A DNA stretch of 33,153 nt from Rhodococcus jostii NBRC 16295 (GTDB lineage: Bacteria; Actinomycetota; Actinomycetes; Mycobacteriales; Mycobacteriaceae), in assembly GCF_001894825.1 (NCBI RefSeq), contig NZ_BCWY01000091.1, positions 1 to 33,153 on the forward strand, in the 5' to 3' direction. A program made the translations under genes and the position numbers. Under the pieces are notes generated by a model. It was not told the origin of the DNA. It ran no database searches and was given only the letters and a program-made list of their open reading frames with translations. This document shows, piece after piece, positions 1 to 8,393 of the stretch (position 1 is the stretch's first letter; every line of letters begins with the position of its first letter).

Positions 1-175
1 CTGTGCCCGAGGGGTCCGCGTGCTTCGGTGAGCGCACGCCCCCAGTGGAAGGTCTGTGGCCCCGGGCGATGGCGAGGGAGGTGCCTTGGCCTGCTGCTGG
101 TGACACGCCGTGGGCGGCGTCACCGATCATCATGGCTCGTTGATCGCCCCAGGTGGGGAGGTTGGGTACCTGTTC
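1..175 (-). pseudogene. Remnant of an FAD-dependent aromatic monooxygenase (C-terminal part of the FAD domain)
   Basis: Read on the minus strand, the stretch from about 170 down to 66 encodes VPNLPTWGDQRAMMIGDAAH followed by GVSPAAGQGTSLAI. This is the second FAD-binding motif (GDAAH, then a small-residue and GQG segment) of PHBH-type flavin monooxygenases. Beyond it the frame is lost: a neighbouring frame continues as GRALTEARGPLGH, which resembles the helix that normally follows. No start codon or N-terminal Rossmann motif lies upstream; instead the plus-strand dehalogenase debris begins. I read this as a decayed fragment, not a gene. The window edge at base 1 means the 3' part is not visible. 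Confidence 0.55.
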
Positions 176-209
176 GGCGGTGCAGGCGCAGCGGATTCTC
201 GGTGACCGA

Positions 210-453
210 TATCCGGACATCGACTGGCCAGGGCTCGTGAACTGCTGGCGCGGAATGTATTTCGAGTCAACGTTAGCGTCGGGGACGCGACGGTCGACTC
301 GATCTACCGTCGAGCGCTCGAAGTGTGTGCCGTCGTCAACATCAGCAGGCACGGCCACCTGCCCTGGGATGCACTCTTCGCCGCGGAGATGGCAGGGGCG
401 TTCAAGCCGGATCCGCGGACTTCGTGGACCTCGCCGCGCAACTCGGCTGCTGA
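210..453 (+). pseudogene. Remnant of a type II haloacid dehalogenase (HAD superfamily)
   Basis: Three frames carry successive pieces of a 2-haloacid dehalogenase-like protein. From about 216 one frame reads DIDWPGLVNCWRGMYFES, resembling the cap region (W..LV..WR..Y). From 317 a second frame reads LEVCAVVNISRHGHLPWDAL and then FAAEMAGAFKPDPR, the typical 'N.ar..gLPWDai..aE.a.a.KPDP' core with the conserved KPDP. After position about 416 the frame shifts again to ADFVDLAAQLGC and a TGA at 451-453. The N-terminal nucleophile Asp region and the C-terminal third are missing, so it cannot give an active enzyme. The family call rests on the LPWD and KPDP motifs. Confidence 0.55.
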
Positions 454-475
454 ATCGCGACGCCTGCCTGTTCGC

Positions 476-973
476 TCATGGTCGCGCAGCGTCGAACCGT
501 GCCGTGTACTCCGCAAGGAGCGACTCGAGTCGGCTGACCATAAAGCTGTAGTACTCATGCATTGCCTGGAAGCGGGCGCGCTGTTCGGGTGGGAGGTTCT
601 TTCCGCGGGTTTGGGCACTCTCCGCCAGCGCCAGCAGTTCGGTCGTCTGCTCGAGCTGGTGCTGTAGGCATCCGATCCAGGCGTCGTCGCGCCATCGGTA
701 GACGAACTGGCGACTTCCCGGCTCTTTGAATCGTTCCACGGTGCCGGTGGTGATGAGCAACCGGGTTGTCTCGGATACCGATCCCTTGCTCGCATCGAGC
801 GCATCCTGCAGTTGCGCCATCGTCATCGGAGCCGCGCTGAGCATCAGCACGCCTGCGGCTCGACCCGCCATGGGGGGCCAGCCCATCGCACCGCCGATAT
901 GCACACCGAAGTCCTCGATGAGGGAAGCCTTCTCCACGCTGTCGCTGCCGTCGACGGACACCGCCACCTCCAT
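476..973 (-). CDS. GbsR/MarR-type transcriptional regulator
   Basis: A 165-residue winged-helix protein. The N-terminal half has the GbsR-like pattern: a helix with 'IGGAMGWPPMAGRAAGVLML' (about residues 26-45), then an HTH 'MAQLQDALDASKGSVSETTR' (about 52-71) and a wing 'GTVERFKEPGSRQFVYRW'. The C-terminal half is helical and suited to dimerisation. GbsR proteins in Bacillus control choline-to-betaine genes (an alcohol plus an aldehyde dehydrogenase). Here the gene is divergent from exactly that kind of pair (GMC oxidoreductase, aldehyde dehydrogenase), so local control is likely. The start ATG (971-973) lies at the edge of the palindromic promoter region, suggesting autoregulation. The inducer is unknown. 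Confidence 0.85.
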   Translation of the reverse strand: MEVAVSVDGSDSVEKASLIEDFGVHIGGAMGWPPMAGRAAGVLMLSAAPMTMAQLQDALDASKGSVSETTRLLITTGTVERFKEPGSRQFVYRWRDDAWIGCLQHQLEQTTELLALAESAQTRGKNLPPEQRARFQAMHEYYSFMVSRLESLLAEYTARFDAARP

Positions 974-1033
974 TCGGTCAGAAAAAAATGAATATTCACT
1001 ATTGACTGAACTCTCCGTCTACAGAATCATACT
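973..1033. promoter_or_regulatory. Divergent promoter with nested palindromes, probable GbsR-type operator
   Basis: This AT-rich island separates the regulator from the GMC gene. It holds a perfect 10-bp palindrome TGAATATTCA (989-998) flanked by an outer inverted repeat, TTCGGTCA (973-980) and TGACTGAA (1003-1010), matching in 7 of 8 positions. A candidate plus-strand promoter is TTGACT (1002-1007), 17 bp, AATCAT (1025-1030); its -35 box overlaps the right outer arm. Binding here could therefore block the operon and the regulator itself. The -10 assignment is weak. Confidence 0.5.
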
Positions 1034-1092
1034 CGGCAGGACCCGGGTGCTTCCCGAGACCTCATGCGCGCAACTCGTTACGGAGGTTTGTT

Positions 1093-2655
1093 GTGACCGA
1101 GACAGGCTGGGACGTCATCGTGGTGGGTGCGGGTTCGGCGGGGGCCGCGCTGGCGGTCCGCTCCGCAGAGAAAGGCAAGCGGGTCCTGCTCCTCGAGGCC
1201 GGACCGGACTATCGCTCGGCGCACATGCACCAGGCGTGGCGGTCACCCAACCCGATCAGGGCATTGCTCGACCCGACGGCGACCGAAAATCTGGTGTGGA
1301 TGGGGCTCGATGCGGCACGGACCGAGAAGCAAGCGCCTGCGCCCTACTGGCGAGGTAGAGGGGTCGGCGGCAGCTCATCGATCAATGGACAGATCGCGAT
1401 CCGTCCCCCGATGGAGGACTTCGACGATTGGGTCAGCTGGGGTTGCGTGGGTTGGGGGCCCGACGACGTCCTGCCGTACTTCGCCAAGCTCGAGGACGAC
1501 GAGGAGTACGGCGACGAGGCCTATCACGGCCGAGGTGGACCGACCCCGATTTACCGCATGTCCCAAGAGAACTGGGGATCCGTTGATACCGCGCTGTGCA
1601 GGGCTGCCCTGTCGGCCGGTCATGCTTGGGCCGCGGACGTCAATGCACCCCACGCCATGGGTGTCTCGCCGTACCCGATCAACTCACGGTCCGGGCGGCG
1701 TGTGTCGGTCAACGACGCCTACCTCGAGGCCGCTCGCGAATCCTCGACCCTGACGATCCGTGGCGACACCCTGGTCGACCAGGTGATCTTCTCCGGAGAC
1801 CGCGCGGTCGGCGTCCGGATCATCGTCGACGGCACCGTCGTGACCGAGCACGCCGACGAGGTGATACTGAGCGCCGGCGCGGTCCACTCTCCGGCGATTC
1901 TCATGCGGTCCGGAATCGGTCCGTCCGGACATCTGCGCTCGTTGGGGATCGAAGTGCGCCAGGACCTTCCGGTCGGGCGAGGTCTGCAAGACCATCCGAT
2001 GGCGGTGGTGTCGATTCCTCTGATCGACGACGCCGGGATCCAGAGCCCGGACGACCGGCACACCAACGTCTGCGTCCGCTACACCAGCGAGCCCGGCGCC
2101 CCCGCCGGCGACATGATGTTCGTGTCACAAAATCAGAATGTCGTTGCCATGGCCAATCCTGATATGCGCGCGTTGGCAGGTGCGTTCGGCGTCTGGGTGA
2201 ATCAGGCGTACTCCCGCGGCGTGTTGACGCTGACCTCGGCCGACCCGGCGGATCAACCTCAGATTCACTCCCGGATGCTCTCCGACGAGCGGGACCTGTC
2301 CCGTTTGCGCGACGGGATACGCGACCTGGTCGAACTCGCTCGAGACCCGGCGGTCGCCGCCATCACGCATGGGCCGCTCGAGACCGAGAACAGGGCCCTG
2401 TTCTCGGTACTCGACAGTGACAGCGAGCTCGACGACCACTTGCTCGCAACCGTCAGCGATGTTCAGCACGCCACCAGTACGTGCCGGATGGGTGCAACCG
2501 GGAACGCGGACACCGTGGTCGACCCGTCGTGTCGGGTCCTCGGAGCCGACAGGCTGCGGGTGGTCGACGCATCGATATTCCCGTCCGTCCCGCGGGCCAA
2601 CACCAACCTGACGGCGATCATGGTCGGCGAGCTCATGGCCGACCGTATCCGCTGA
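1093..2655 (+). CDS. GMC family FAD-dependent alcohol oxidoreductase (choline dehydrogenase-like)
   Basis: A 520-residue cytosolic flavoenzyme that oxidises a primary alcohol to the aldehyde. The N-terminus has the FAD Rossmann motif GAGSAG at residues 12-17 with the acidic end 'LLLEAGPD' of the second strand. The GMC signature 'GRGVGGSSSINGQI' follows near residue 95. At the C-terminus 'HATSTCRMG' gives the active-site His at about 459, and 'PRANTNLTAI' supplies the partner Asn near 503-505, the His/Asn pair seen in choline oxidase-like members. The GTG start is supported by GGAGG at 1082-1086. It is the first gene of an operon with an aldehyde dehydrogenase 33 bp downstream, which would take over the aldehyde. 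The substrate cannot be deduced; choline is one option, but the downstream amidohydrolase and phenylalanine dehydrogenase argue for an aromatic or N-acylated amino alcohol. Confidence 0.9.
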   Translation: MTETGWDVIVVGAGSAGAALAVRSAEKGKRVLLLEAGPDYRSAHMHQAWRSPNPIRALLDPTATENLVWMGLDAARTEKQAPAPYWRGRGVGGSSSINGQIAIRPPMEDFDDWVSWGCVGWGPDDVLPYFAKLEDDEEYGDEAYHGRGGPTPIYRMSQENWGSVDTALCRAALSAGHAWAADVNAPHAMGVSPYPINSRSGRRVSVNDAYLEAARESSTLTIRGDTLVDQVIFSGDRAVGVRIIVDGTVVTEHADEVILSAGAVHSPAILMRSGIGPSGHLRSLGIEVRQDLPVGRGLQDHPMAVVSIPLIDDAGIQSPDDRHTNVCVRYTSEPGAPAGDMMFVSQNQNVVAMANPDMRALAGAFGVWVNQAYSRGVLTLTSADPADQPQIHSRMLSDERDLSRLRDGIRDLVELARDPAVAAITHGPLETENRALFSVLDSDSELDDHLLATVSDVQHATSTCRMGATGNADTVVDPSCRVLGADRLRVVDASIFPSVPRANTNLTAIMVGELMADRIR

Positions 2656-2688
2656 ACTCCACATCACAGGGAAGGCAACACTTTTCGT

Positions 2689-4122
2689 ATGAAGACCTTA
2701 CAGAACTTAATCGGTGGAAGATGGGTGGATTCCCAGAGTTCGACGCTGCATGATCTGGTGAACCCCGCCACCGAAGACGTGATCGCACGCTACCCCGGCG
2801 GATCGCCTGACGATGTCGACCGCGCCGTCGATGCGGCAGTGAAGGCGCAGCCTGGGTGGGCGGAGCTGCCGGTCGCCGAACGCGTCGAACATCTGACCCG
2901 GTGGGCCACGGCGATCGCCGAGCATGCCGAGGAACTCGCGGAGCTCGAATGTCAGGAGATGGGGAAGCCGGTCGCCCTCGGTAGATCCTTCATCGACGGC
3001 GGCGTCCAGGGATTTCGGACCGCGGTCGAAGAGGCACTGACCTATCCCTTCGTCGAAACCCTCCCCGGCGCGGGCGGCGGCGGAACGACAATCCTGCGTC
3101 ACCCGCTCGGCGCCACCGCCGTCATCACCCCGTGGAACTTCCCCGTGCCGATGGTGCTGGGTGCTCTCGGGCCGCTGCTCGCCTCAGGCAACACCGTCGT
3201 GGTCAAGCCGTCCGAACGTTCACCACTCTCCACCGCCCGGCTGTTCGAGTTGTCGACGTTGCCTCCAGGCGTGGTCAACCTCGTCCTCGGCGACGCCCGG
3301 GCGGGGGCACCGCTGGTCGAGCATGAGCAGATCCGGCTGGTCCACTTCACGGGTTCCGTCGAGGCCGGCCGACGGATCGGCGCTGGAACCGGTGGGCGAT
3401 TGTGCCGGTCGATCCTCGAACTCGGCGGCAAGGACCCGGTCGTCGTCGACTCCGGGGTCGATCCTGTCGCGACCGCCGCCGCGATCGCCTTCGGTGCGTT
3501 CGTCAACACCGGTCAGATCTGCACATCCATGGAACGCATCTATGTCCACCAGGACATCGCCGAGGAGTTCGTCGAGGCCCTGGTCGCCGCTGCATCCACC
3601 TATGCCCTCGGTGACGGCCACGCCGCCGATACCGTGCTCGGGCCGTTGGTCGATGCACGCCAACGCGATATCGTCCATCGGCACGTTACCGATGCCGTCG
3701 AGCGCGGCGCTCGCGTCCACATCGGCGGCGTGATCCCGACGCGGAAGGGGTTCTTCTACCCGGCCACTGTGCTCACCGACGTCGACGACTCCATGCTGGT
3801 GATGACCGAGGAAACGTTCGGCCCCATCGCCCCGGTCGTTGTCGTCTCCTCGTTCGAGGAGGCGCTCGAGCGCGCGAGTTCGTCACGCTTTGCGCTCGGG
3901 GCTACCGTCTACACGCACGACCCCGACCACGCCGCCGCGGCCGCCGGCATCCCTGCCGGGGTGACCTGGATCAATCAGTGGCAGGGCGGTGGCCCGGAGA
4001 GGCTCTACGAGCCCGCAGGCGACAGCGGCATGGGCGCAACAGGCGCGCGAGCCGCGTATGACGCCGCGACCCGGCCCGCAACGATTCACACCGCCCCCGC
4101 AACCGCGGCCACGCTCTCATGA
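2689..4122 (+). CDS. NAD(P)-dependent aldehyde dehydrogenase
   Basis: A 477-residue ALDH-superfamily enzyme of normal length, converting an aldehyde to a carboxylate. Catalytic residues are visible: Asn150 in 'TPWNFP', Lys173 in 'VVKPSE', the general base Glu244 in 'LELGGKDP', and the nucleophile Cys278 in 'NTGQICTS'. The C-terminus has the usual 'EETFGPIAPV' strand. The ATG start is preceded by GGGAAGG (2669-2675). It lies between the GMC alcohol oxidoreductase (33 bp upstream) and the M20 hydrolase, whose ATG overlaps this stop by 4 bp, so translational coupling is likely. Role by context: second oxidation step of the same substrate. It resembles betaine-aldehyde and related semialdehyde dehydrogenases too generally for a specific name. 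Confidence 0.93.
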   Translation: MKTLQNLIGGRWVDSQSSTLHDLVNPATEDVIARYPGGSPDDVDRAVDAAVKAQPGWAELPVAERVEHLTRWATAIAEHAEELAELECQEMGKPVALGRSFIDGGVQGFRTAVEEALTYPFVETLPGAGGGGTTILRHPLGATAVITPWNFPVPMVLGALGPLLASGNTVVVKPSERSPLSTARLFELSTLPPGVVNLVLGDARAGAPLVEHEQIRLVHFTGSVEAGRRIGAGTGGRLCRSILELGGKDPVVVDSGVDPVATAAAIAFGAFVNTGQICTSMERIYVHQDIAEEFVEALVAAASTYALGDGHAADTVLGPLVDARQRDIVHRHVTDAVERGARVHIGGVIPTRKGFFYPATVLTDVDDSMLVMTEETFGPIAPVVVVSSFEEALERASSSRFALGATVYTHDPDHAAAAAGIPAGVTWINQWQGGGPERLYEPAGDSGMGATGARAAYDAATRPATIHTAPATAATLS

Positions 4123-5270
4123 CACCGGCTGCCGTCGGAGCGAAAGCTGCTGTCGAGCAGAGGATTCGACGGTACGAACGGACGCTCCTGGAGTTGTCTC
4201 ACCGTATCCACGCGAACCCTGAGCTGGGATTCGAAGAATACCGAGCCAGCGAGTGGGTCGCCGACGAACTCCGCGGCGGGGGATTCGAGGTGCAGCACGG
4301 CTGCTACGACCTACCCACTGCAGTGCGCGCCACGATCGGATCGGGCCCCGTGCACGTCGGAATCTGCGCCGAGTACGACGCCCTCCCCGAGATCGGGCAC
4401 GCATGCGGCCACAACATCATCGCCGCAGCCGGCGTCGGTGCCGCCCTGGGCCTGGCCGACCTCGTCGACGACCTGGGGTTGACCGTCACACTCCTCGGCA
4501 CCCCTGCCGAAGAGGGCGGTGGCGGGAAGATCCTCCTGCTCGAACGCGGTGCCTTCGACGGGCTCCACGCCGCGATGATGGTTCACCCCGCCGCCGTCGA
4601 GATGGCGGCGATGCCCGGCACGGCTGTTTCCCAGTTCGAAGTAGCGTACAAAGGCAAGCCCGCCCACGCCGGGGCCCATCCCGAACTCGGAGTCAACGCT
4701 GCGGACGCGATGCTCATCGCGCAGGTAGCGATAGGCCAACTGCGACAACAAACTCGCGGAATCGACCGAATTCAGGGCATCGTCACCGATGCCGGCACCG
4801 CCGCCAACGTGATCCCCGATACTGCGGCCGGACGCTGGATCGTCCGCTCCGATACCGCGGAGGCACTCGCCACGCTCACTACGCGCGTGAAACTCTGCTT
4901 CGAGGCTGGGGCGCTGGCCACCGGATGTGCCATGTCGATCACGCCCAGCGGACCCGACTACGCGGACTTGCGTCCGGACGCCACGCTGCTCGCTCGATAC
5001 CGCGCGAATGCAGAAGCCCTCGGTCGCAGCTTTCCTGATCTGCCGGACGGAATGGTGGGTGCAGCGACCGACATGGGCAACATCTCTCACGTCGTGCCCA
5101 CTATTCACCCCATGCTCGGCCTGGACTGTTATCCCGCGGTCAACCACCAACCTGAATTCGCCGACGCCTGCATCGGCCCGGCAGCCGACAGAGCCGTTCT
5201 CGGGGGTGCTATCGCAATGGCGTGGACTGCAGTGGATTTCGCGGAACAGCATCCGGCGAATCCTCACTGA
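4119..5270 (+). CDS. M20 family amidohydrolase/metallopeptidase (AbgB/PepV-like)
   Basis: A 383-residue zinc-type amidohydrolase. Metal-site motifs: 'GICAEYDALPEIGHACGHN', with Asp87 and His98 likely metal ligands; 'TPAEEGGGGK', with the catalytic base and ligand Glu131-Glu132; and 'MMVHP' near His156. The dimerisation/lid domain begins around residue 168 with 'FEVAYKGKPAHAGAHPELG'. The EYDALPEIGHACGHN form is typical of the AbgB/YxeP branch, which hydrolyses N-acyl amino acids or p-aminobenzoyl-glutamate-type amides. It starts with ATGA, overlapping the aldehyde dehydrogenase stop. About 100 bp separates it from phenylalanine dehydrogenase, so a sensible order of work is amide hydrolysis followed by oxidative deamination of the freed amino acid. 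That link is inference. Confidence 0.88.
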   Translation: MTPAAVGAKAAVEQRIRRYERTLLELSHRIHANPELGFEEYRASEWVADELRGGGFEVQHGCYDLPTAVRATIGSGPVHVGICAEYDALPEIGHACGHNIIAAAGVGAALGLADLVDDLGLTVTLLGTPAEEGGGGKILLLERGAFDGLHAAMMVHPAAVEMAAMPGTAVSQFEVAYKGKPAHAGAHPELGVNAADAMLIAQVAIGQLRQQTRGIDRIQGIVTDAGTAANVIPDTAAGRWIVRSDTAEALATLTTRVKLCFEAGALATGCAMSITPSGPDYADLRPDATLLARYRANAEALGRSFPDLPDGMVGAATDMGNISHVVPTIHPMLGLDCYPAVNHQPEFADACIGPAADRAVLGGAIAMAWTAVDFAEQHPANPH

Positions 5271-5371
5271 ATGAGTGAAGCCAGTGGCGATCGGAGAACG
5301 TTCGGTCAGGACGACCGGTCTCGTGACTGTGCACTTCAGGCGAAGCACCATTTTTCGAAAGGCATGACACT

Positions 5372-6436
5372 ATGAGACTCGACAAGACATTGTGCTGGGA
5401 CGGCGAACTGACGGTGACGCGGCACGACCGGGAAACCGGAGTGTCCTTCATCATCCGCTTGGACTCGACCCGACTCGGACCTGCCGCGGGTGGCACCCGC
5501 GCGGCACAGTACGCATCCTTCGGTGAGGCGCTCGAAGATGCCGGCAGACTCGCGGGTGCGATGACGTTGAAAATGGCCGTCAGCAACCTCCCGATGGGCG
5601 GTGGCAAGTCGGTCATTGCTCTCCCTGCTCCACGCAATGAGATCGACCAGGGCACATGGGAACGAATCCTGACCCTGCACGCCGAGAACATCGACAAACT
5701 CGCCGGCAACTACTGGACAGGCCCCGACGTCAATACCAACTCGTCGGACATGGACATTCTCAACGACACAACCGAGTTCGTCTTCGGCCGTTCCGCCGCG
5801 CGTGGCGGAGCCGGTTCCAGTGCACTCAACACGTCGTTGGGTGTCTTCGAGGCCATGAAGGCGACTGCCATGCACCGAGGACTCGGGACGCTCGACGGTC
5901 TCACCGTGCTCGTTCAGGGCCTCGGCGCGGTCGGCAGCGGGGTGGCCGTCCTCGCGTCGCAGGCCGGGGCGCGCCTCCTCGTCTCGGATACCGACTCCGA
6001 GCGGTTGGCCTGGGCTCGGCAACTCGGTCATGCCGTTGTCGGGATCGATGACGTCCTGACCACGCCCTGTGACATCTTCGCGCCCTGCGCGATGGGCGGC
6101 GTACTCGACAGCGCGGTCGCCTGTGAACTGCCCGCGTCCGCAGTGGTCGGCGCCGCGAACAACGTCCTTGCCGACGACGAGGCGGGAGAAATCCTCCACA
6201 AGCGCGATGTCCTGTACGCGCCCGACTTCGTTACCAACGCCGGTGGCGCACTTCACTTGGTCGGCCGAGAGGTCCTCGGCTGGAGCGAGGAGACGGTCGG
6301 AGCGCGCACCCGACGCATCGGAGAAACACTTGCCGAGGTCTACTCTCTCGCCGAGAGCGAGGACATCGACACTGATCGTGCCGCGCGAATTCTGGCTCGC
6401 CGCCGGATCGAGACAGCGACTCCGCTCCGCGTATAG
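5372..6436 (+). CDS. pdh: Phenylalanine dehydrogenase (NAD-dependent)
   Basis: A 354-residue enzyme catalysing the reversible oxidative deamination of L-phenylalanine to phenylpyruvate, NADH and ammonia. From memory it follows the Rhodococcus sp. M4 phenylalanine dehydrogenase nearly residue by residue, including 'DSTRLGPAAGGTRAAQY', 'AVSNLPMGGGKSVIALPAP' and 'NYWTGPDVNTNS'. Catalytic residues are present: Lys67, Lys79 and Asp119 (one position later than in the M4 enzyme). The NAD site is GLGAVG at 183-188, followed by the acidic 'LLVSDTD'. The 'GAANNVLAD' segment carries the substrate-side Asn. The ATG start has GAAAGG (5358-5363) upstream. It is the last gene of the GMC-ALDH-M20 block on the same strand. 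The 101-bp gap before it might hold a separate promoter, but I see no clear one. Confidence 0.93.
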   Translation: MRLDKTLCWDGELTVTRHDRETGVSFIIRLDSTRLGPAAGGTRAAQYASFGEALEDAGRLAGAMTLKMAVSNLPMGGGKSVIALPAPRNEIDQGTWERILTLHAENIDKLAGNYWTGPDVNTNSSDMDILNDTTEFVFGRSAARGGAGSSALNTSLGVFEAMKATAMHRGLGTLDGLTVLVQGLGAVGSGVAVLASQAGARLLVSDTDSERLAWARQLGHAVVGIDDVLTTPCDIFAPCAMGGVLDSAVACELPASAVVGAANNVLADDEAGEILHKRDVLYAPDFVTNAGGALHLVGREVLGWSEETVGARTRRIGETLAEVYSLAESEDIDTDRAARILARRRIETATPLRV

Positions 6437-6530
6437 CGAACCCCTTTCCGGAAGGTTCGGAGATGCCGGTCTGTGTGAGCCCGAGTGGCGTCATAGTGGA
6501 ACGTGATGTGAACACGACGAAAGGAAGATC

Positions 6531-7037
6531 GTGGACCAGAGCGCGCTGTTGACCGACGCTTTCGATCGCATTCAGGAGACCGTGCATTCCGCGCTGGCCG
6601 ATCTGCCCGCCGACGCCCTCACGTTCCGGGTGGACGCGAAGGCGAACACCATCGCCTGGCTGGTCTGGCATCTCACCAGAGTGCAGGACGACCACGTCGC
6701 CGGGGTGGCGGGGAGCGAGCAGGTGTGGACGTCGGGCGGGTGGGTCGAGCGTTTCGACCTGCCGTTCCGGGTTGCCGACATCGGTTACGGACACTCCGCG
6801 GACGAGGTGGCCAGGGTGCAGACCGGGGCCGATCTCCTCCGGGAGTATCACGATGCCGTGCACGACCGCACCGTCGATTTCGTCCAGTCGATCGGTGCGG
6901 ACGACCTCGACCGCATCGTCGACGAGCACTGGGATCCGCCGGTGACTCTCGGTGTCCGGTTGATCAGCGTCGTCTCCGACGACCTCCAGCACGCGGGGCA
7001 GGCGGCGTACGTCCGCGGCCTCTACGAGCGCCGCTGA
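6531..7037 (+). CDS. DinB/DUF664 family protein, probable thiol (mycothiol)-dependent enzyme
   Basis: A 168-residue four-helix-bundle protein of the DinB superfamily. The family's metal-binding histidines are suggested by 'TIAWLVWHLTRVQDDH' (His47, His55) and 'SDDLQHAGQAAYVRG' (His154), with 'WD' preceding the last helix. In actinobacteria such proteins include mycothiol-dependent isomerases and S-transferases, often of unknown substrate. The GTG start is preceded by AAGGAAG. Its 3' end is 7 bp from the convergent MpaB-like gene, and it follows phenylalanine dehydrogenase by about 95 bp, so it may be expressed on its own. No substrate can be inferred. Confidence 0.8.
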   Translation: MDQSALLTDAFDRIQETVHSALADLPADALTFRVDAKANTIAWLVWHLTRVQDDHVAGVAGSEQVWTSGGWVERFDLPFRVADIGYGHSADEVARVQTGADLLREYHDAVHDRTVDFVQSIGADDLDRIVDEHWDPPVTLGVRLISVVSDDLQHAGQAAYVRGLYERR

Positions 7038-7044
7038 GCCGCGA

Positions 7045-8253
7045 CTACTGCTCGTTGGCGGCGAGCCACGCCTCCACCCGTCGCCGGGACCGGCGGCCGA
7101 CCCGTTCCCGCACCGCCGGACTCACCCGCGCCGCACCGTGCATCGTCCCGTTGCCGGCCAACGCCAGCGGGACGAACCAGGCGGGCACGATCGGCAAACC
7201 GAGTTCGCGCATGCCGCTTTTACCGGAGAACAGTCGCTGAATGCTGAGCAGGCGCTGGCGGTTGAGCCGGCGCCGCAGGGGTTCCGCAAACGGGTAGTGG
7301 AACGTGGCCCACGATTTCTGCAGTGAGTCGGCCAGCACCCGGGAGTTCTCGTCGGGGCCGGGTGCGAACATCCCGATCTGGCACATGTTGCGGCGGCCGG
7401 TGTTCTCGTCGTCGACCAGCCAGTGGTCGTCGATGCCCATCAGCCAGCCGATGTACCGCCACAGGTGCATCGCGTCGCGGCCCTCGTCGGCCGAAACCCA
7501 CACGCCCAGCGACCGGAGTCCGACGAGGAACGTCGTCGAGAAGAGCGCGAGCGTGCCGGCCTGGTCGGACTGGTTGATCGGCATGCCCCAGTCGGACACG
7601 TCCCAGTCCTCGTCCTGCAGCAGGGTGAGATTGACGAACGCGTGCATCAGCCGGACGTGGACGGACAACTGCCAGCCCCGACGGTCGCGGTCCATGCCGT
7701 CGGGTAGCACGCACTCGTACCACCACCGCACGGTCTCGGTGACCCGCTGACCGGCGCCCTCACCGACGAGTCTGCCGGTGGCCACGAGTTGGCGGGAGGT
7801 GGCTGCGCTGCGGTACCCGTTCATCAGCGAACCGGTCGCCAGCAGGTCGAGACCGGTCATTCCGCTGCGCAGGCACACGGCGGCACCGTGCTCGAGGCGG
7901 CGGTCGTCCACCCACGACGGCCGGTGATCCACGGCGTCGAAGAACGCGGTCAGTGGGGGCGTGGCGTTGGGCACACTGCCGATACCGGCGGACAGGGCCT
8001 GCGAGAACTGGGCCATCGTCACGGTCTTGTCGACGAGAATCGCCCGCGCCAGCGCGGCGCCGACCTCGTCCTGACTCGCGACCGCCCGGGCATGGAGTTC
8101 CCGCTCCGACGCGGTGGGCGTCGGGTCGCCGTGGACGAAACGCGACAGCGTCCGCATCGACCGACGGCCCCACTCCGAGTCCATGTCGAACCGCCGCGGG
8201 GGTGTGAAGCCGGAGAGTCCGGGCGCGGATTCCCGGGACTGAATTTCTGTCAT
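7045..8253 (-). CDS. MpaB/latex-clearing-protein-like oxygenase (DUF2236)
   Basis: A 402-residue protein of the DUF2236 family, which includes rubber oxygenase Lcp and the fungal ER oxygenase MpaB, both of which cleave carbon-carbon double bonds of polyprenyl chains using a b-type haem. The core segment 'GWQLSVHVRLMHAFVN' contains the family R...H pair, here Arg201 and His204; the His is the likely haem ligand by analogy to Lcp. Other family-like features are 'LMNGYRSAATSRQLVATGRL' (about residues 143-162) and 'MHLWRYIGWLMGI'. No signal peptide is seen, unlike secreted Lcp, so a cytosolic role is more likely. The TetR gene is divergent, 140 bp away, and is a good candidate regulator. Confidence 0.82.
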   Translation of the reverse strand: MTEIQSRESAPGLSGFTPPRRFDMDSEWGRRSMRTLSRFVHGDPTPTASERELHARAVASQDEVGAALARAILVDKTVTMAQFSQALSAGIGSVPNATPPLTAFFDAVDHRPSWVDDRRLEHGAAVCLRSGMTGLDLLATGSLMNGYRSAATSRQLVATGRLVGEGAGQRVTETVRWWYECVLPDGMDRDRRGWQLSVHVRLMHAFVNLTLLQDEDWDVSDWGMPINQSDQAGTLALFSTTFLVGLRSLGVWVSADEGRDAMHLWRYIGWLMGIDDHWLVDDENTGRRNMCQIGMFAPGPDENSRVLADSLQKSWATFHYPFAEPLRRRLNRQRLLSIQRLFSGKSGMRELGLPIVPAWFVPLALAGNGTMHGAARVSPAVRERVGRRSRRRVEAWLAANEQ

Positions 8254-8393
8254 GTCCGATGCACTCGATTCGCTCGTCGAGACAGGCGCGGCGCGGTGTC
8301 GCCGCCCTGCTCCGGGGCTGTGAGTTACAGTTCACCCCACCTAATCGGACGGGTACAAGTCGCATTGTGTGACAGATCGGGAGGGCTGCGCGA

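Noticed and set aside
8320..8335. GTGA...TCAC dyad between the MpaB-like and TetR genes
   Set aside because: Only 10 of 16 positions are symmetric. I mention it as a possible site but do not list it as a feature.
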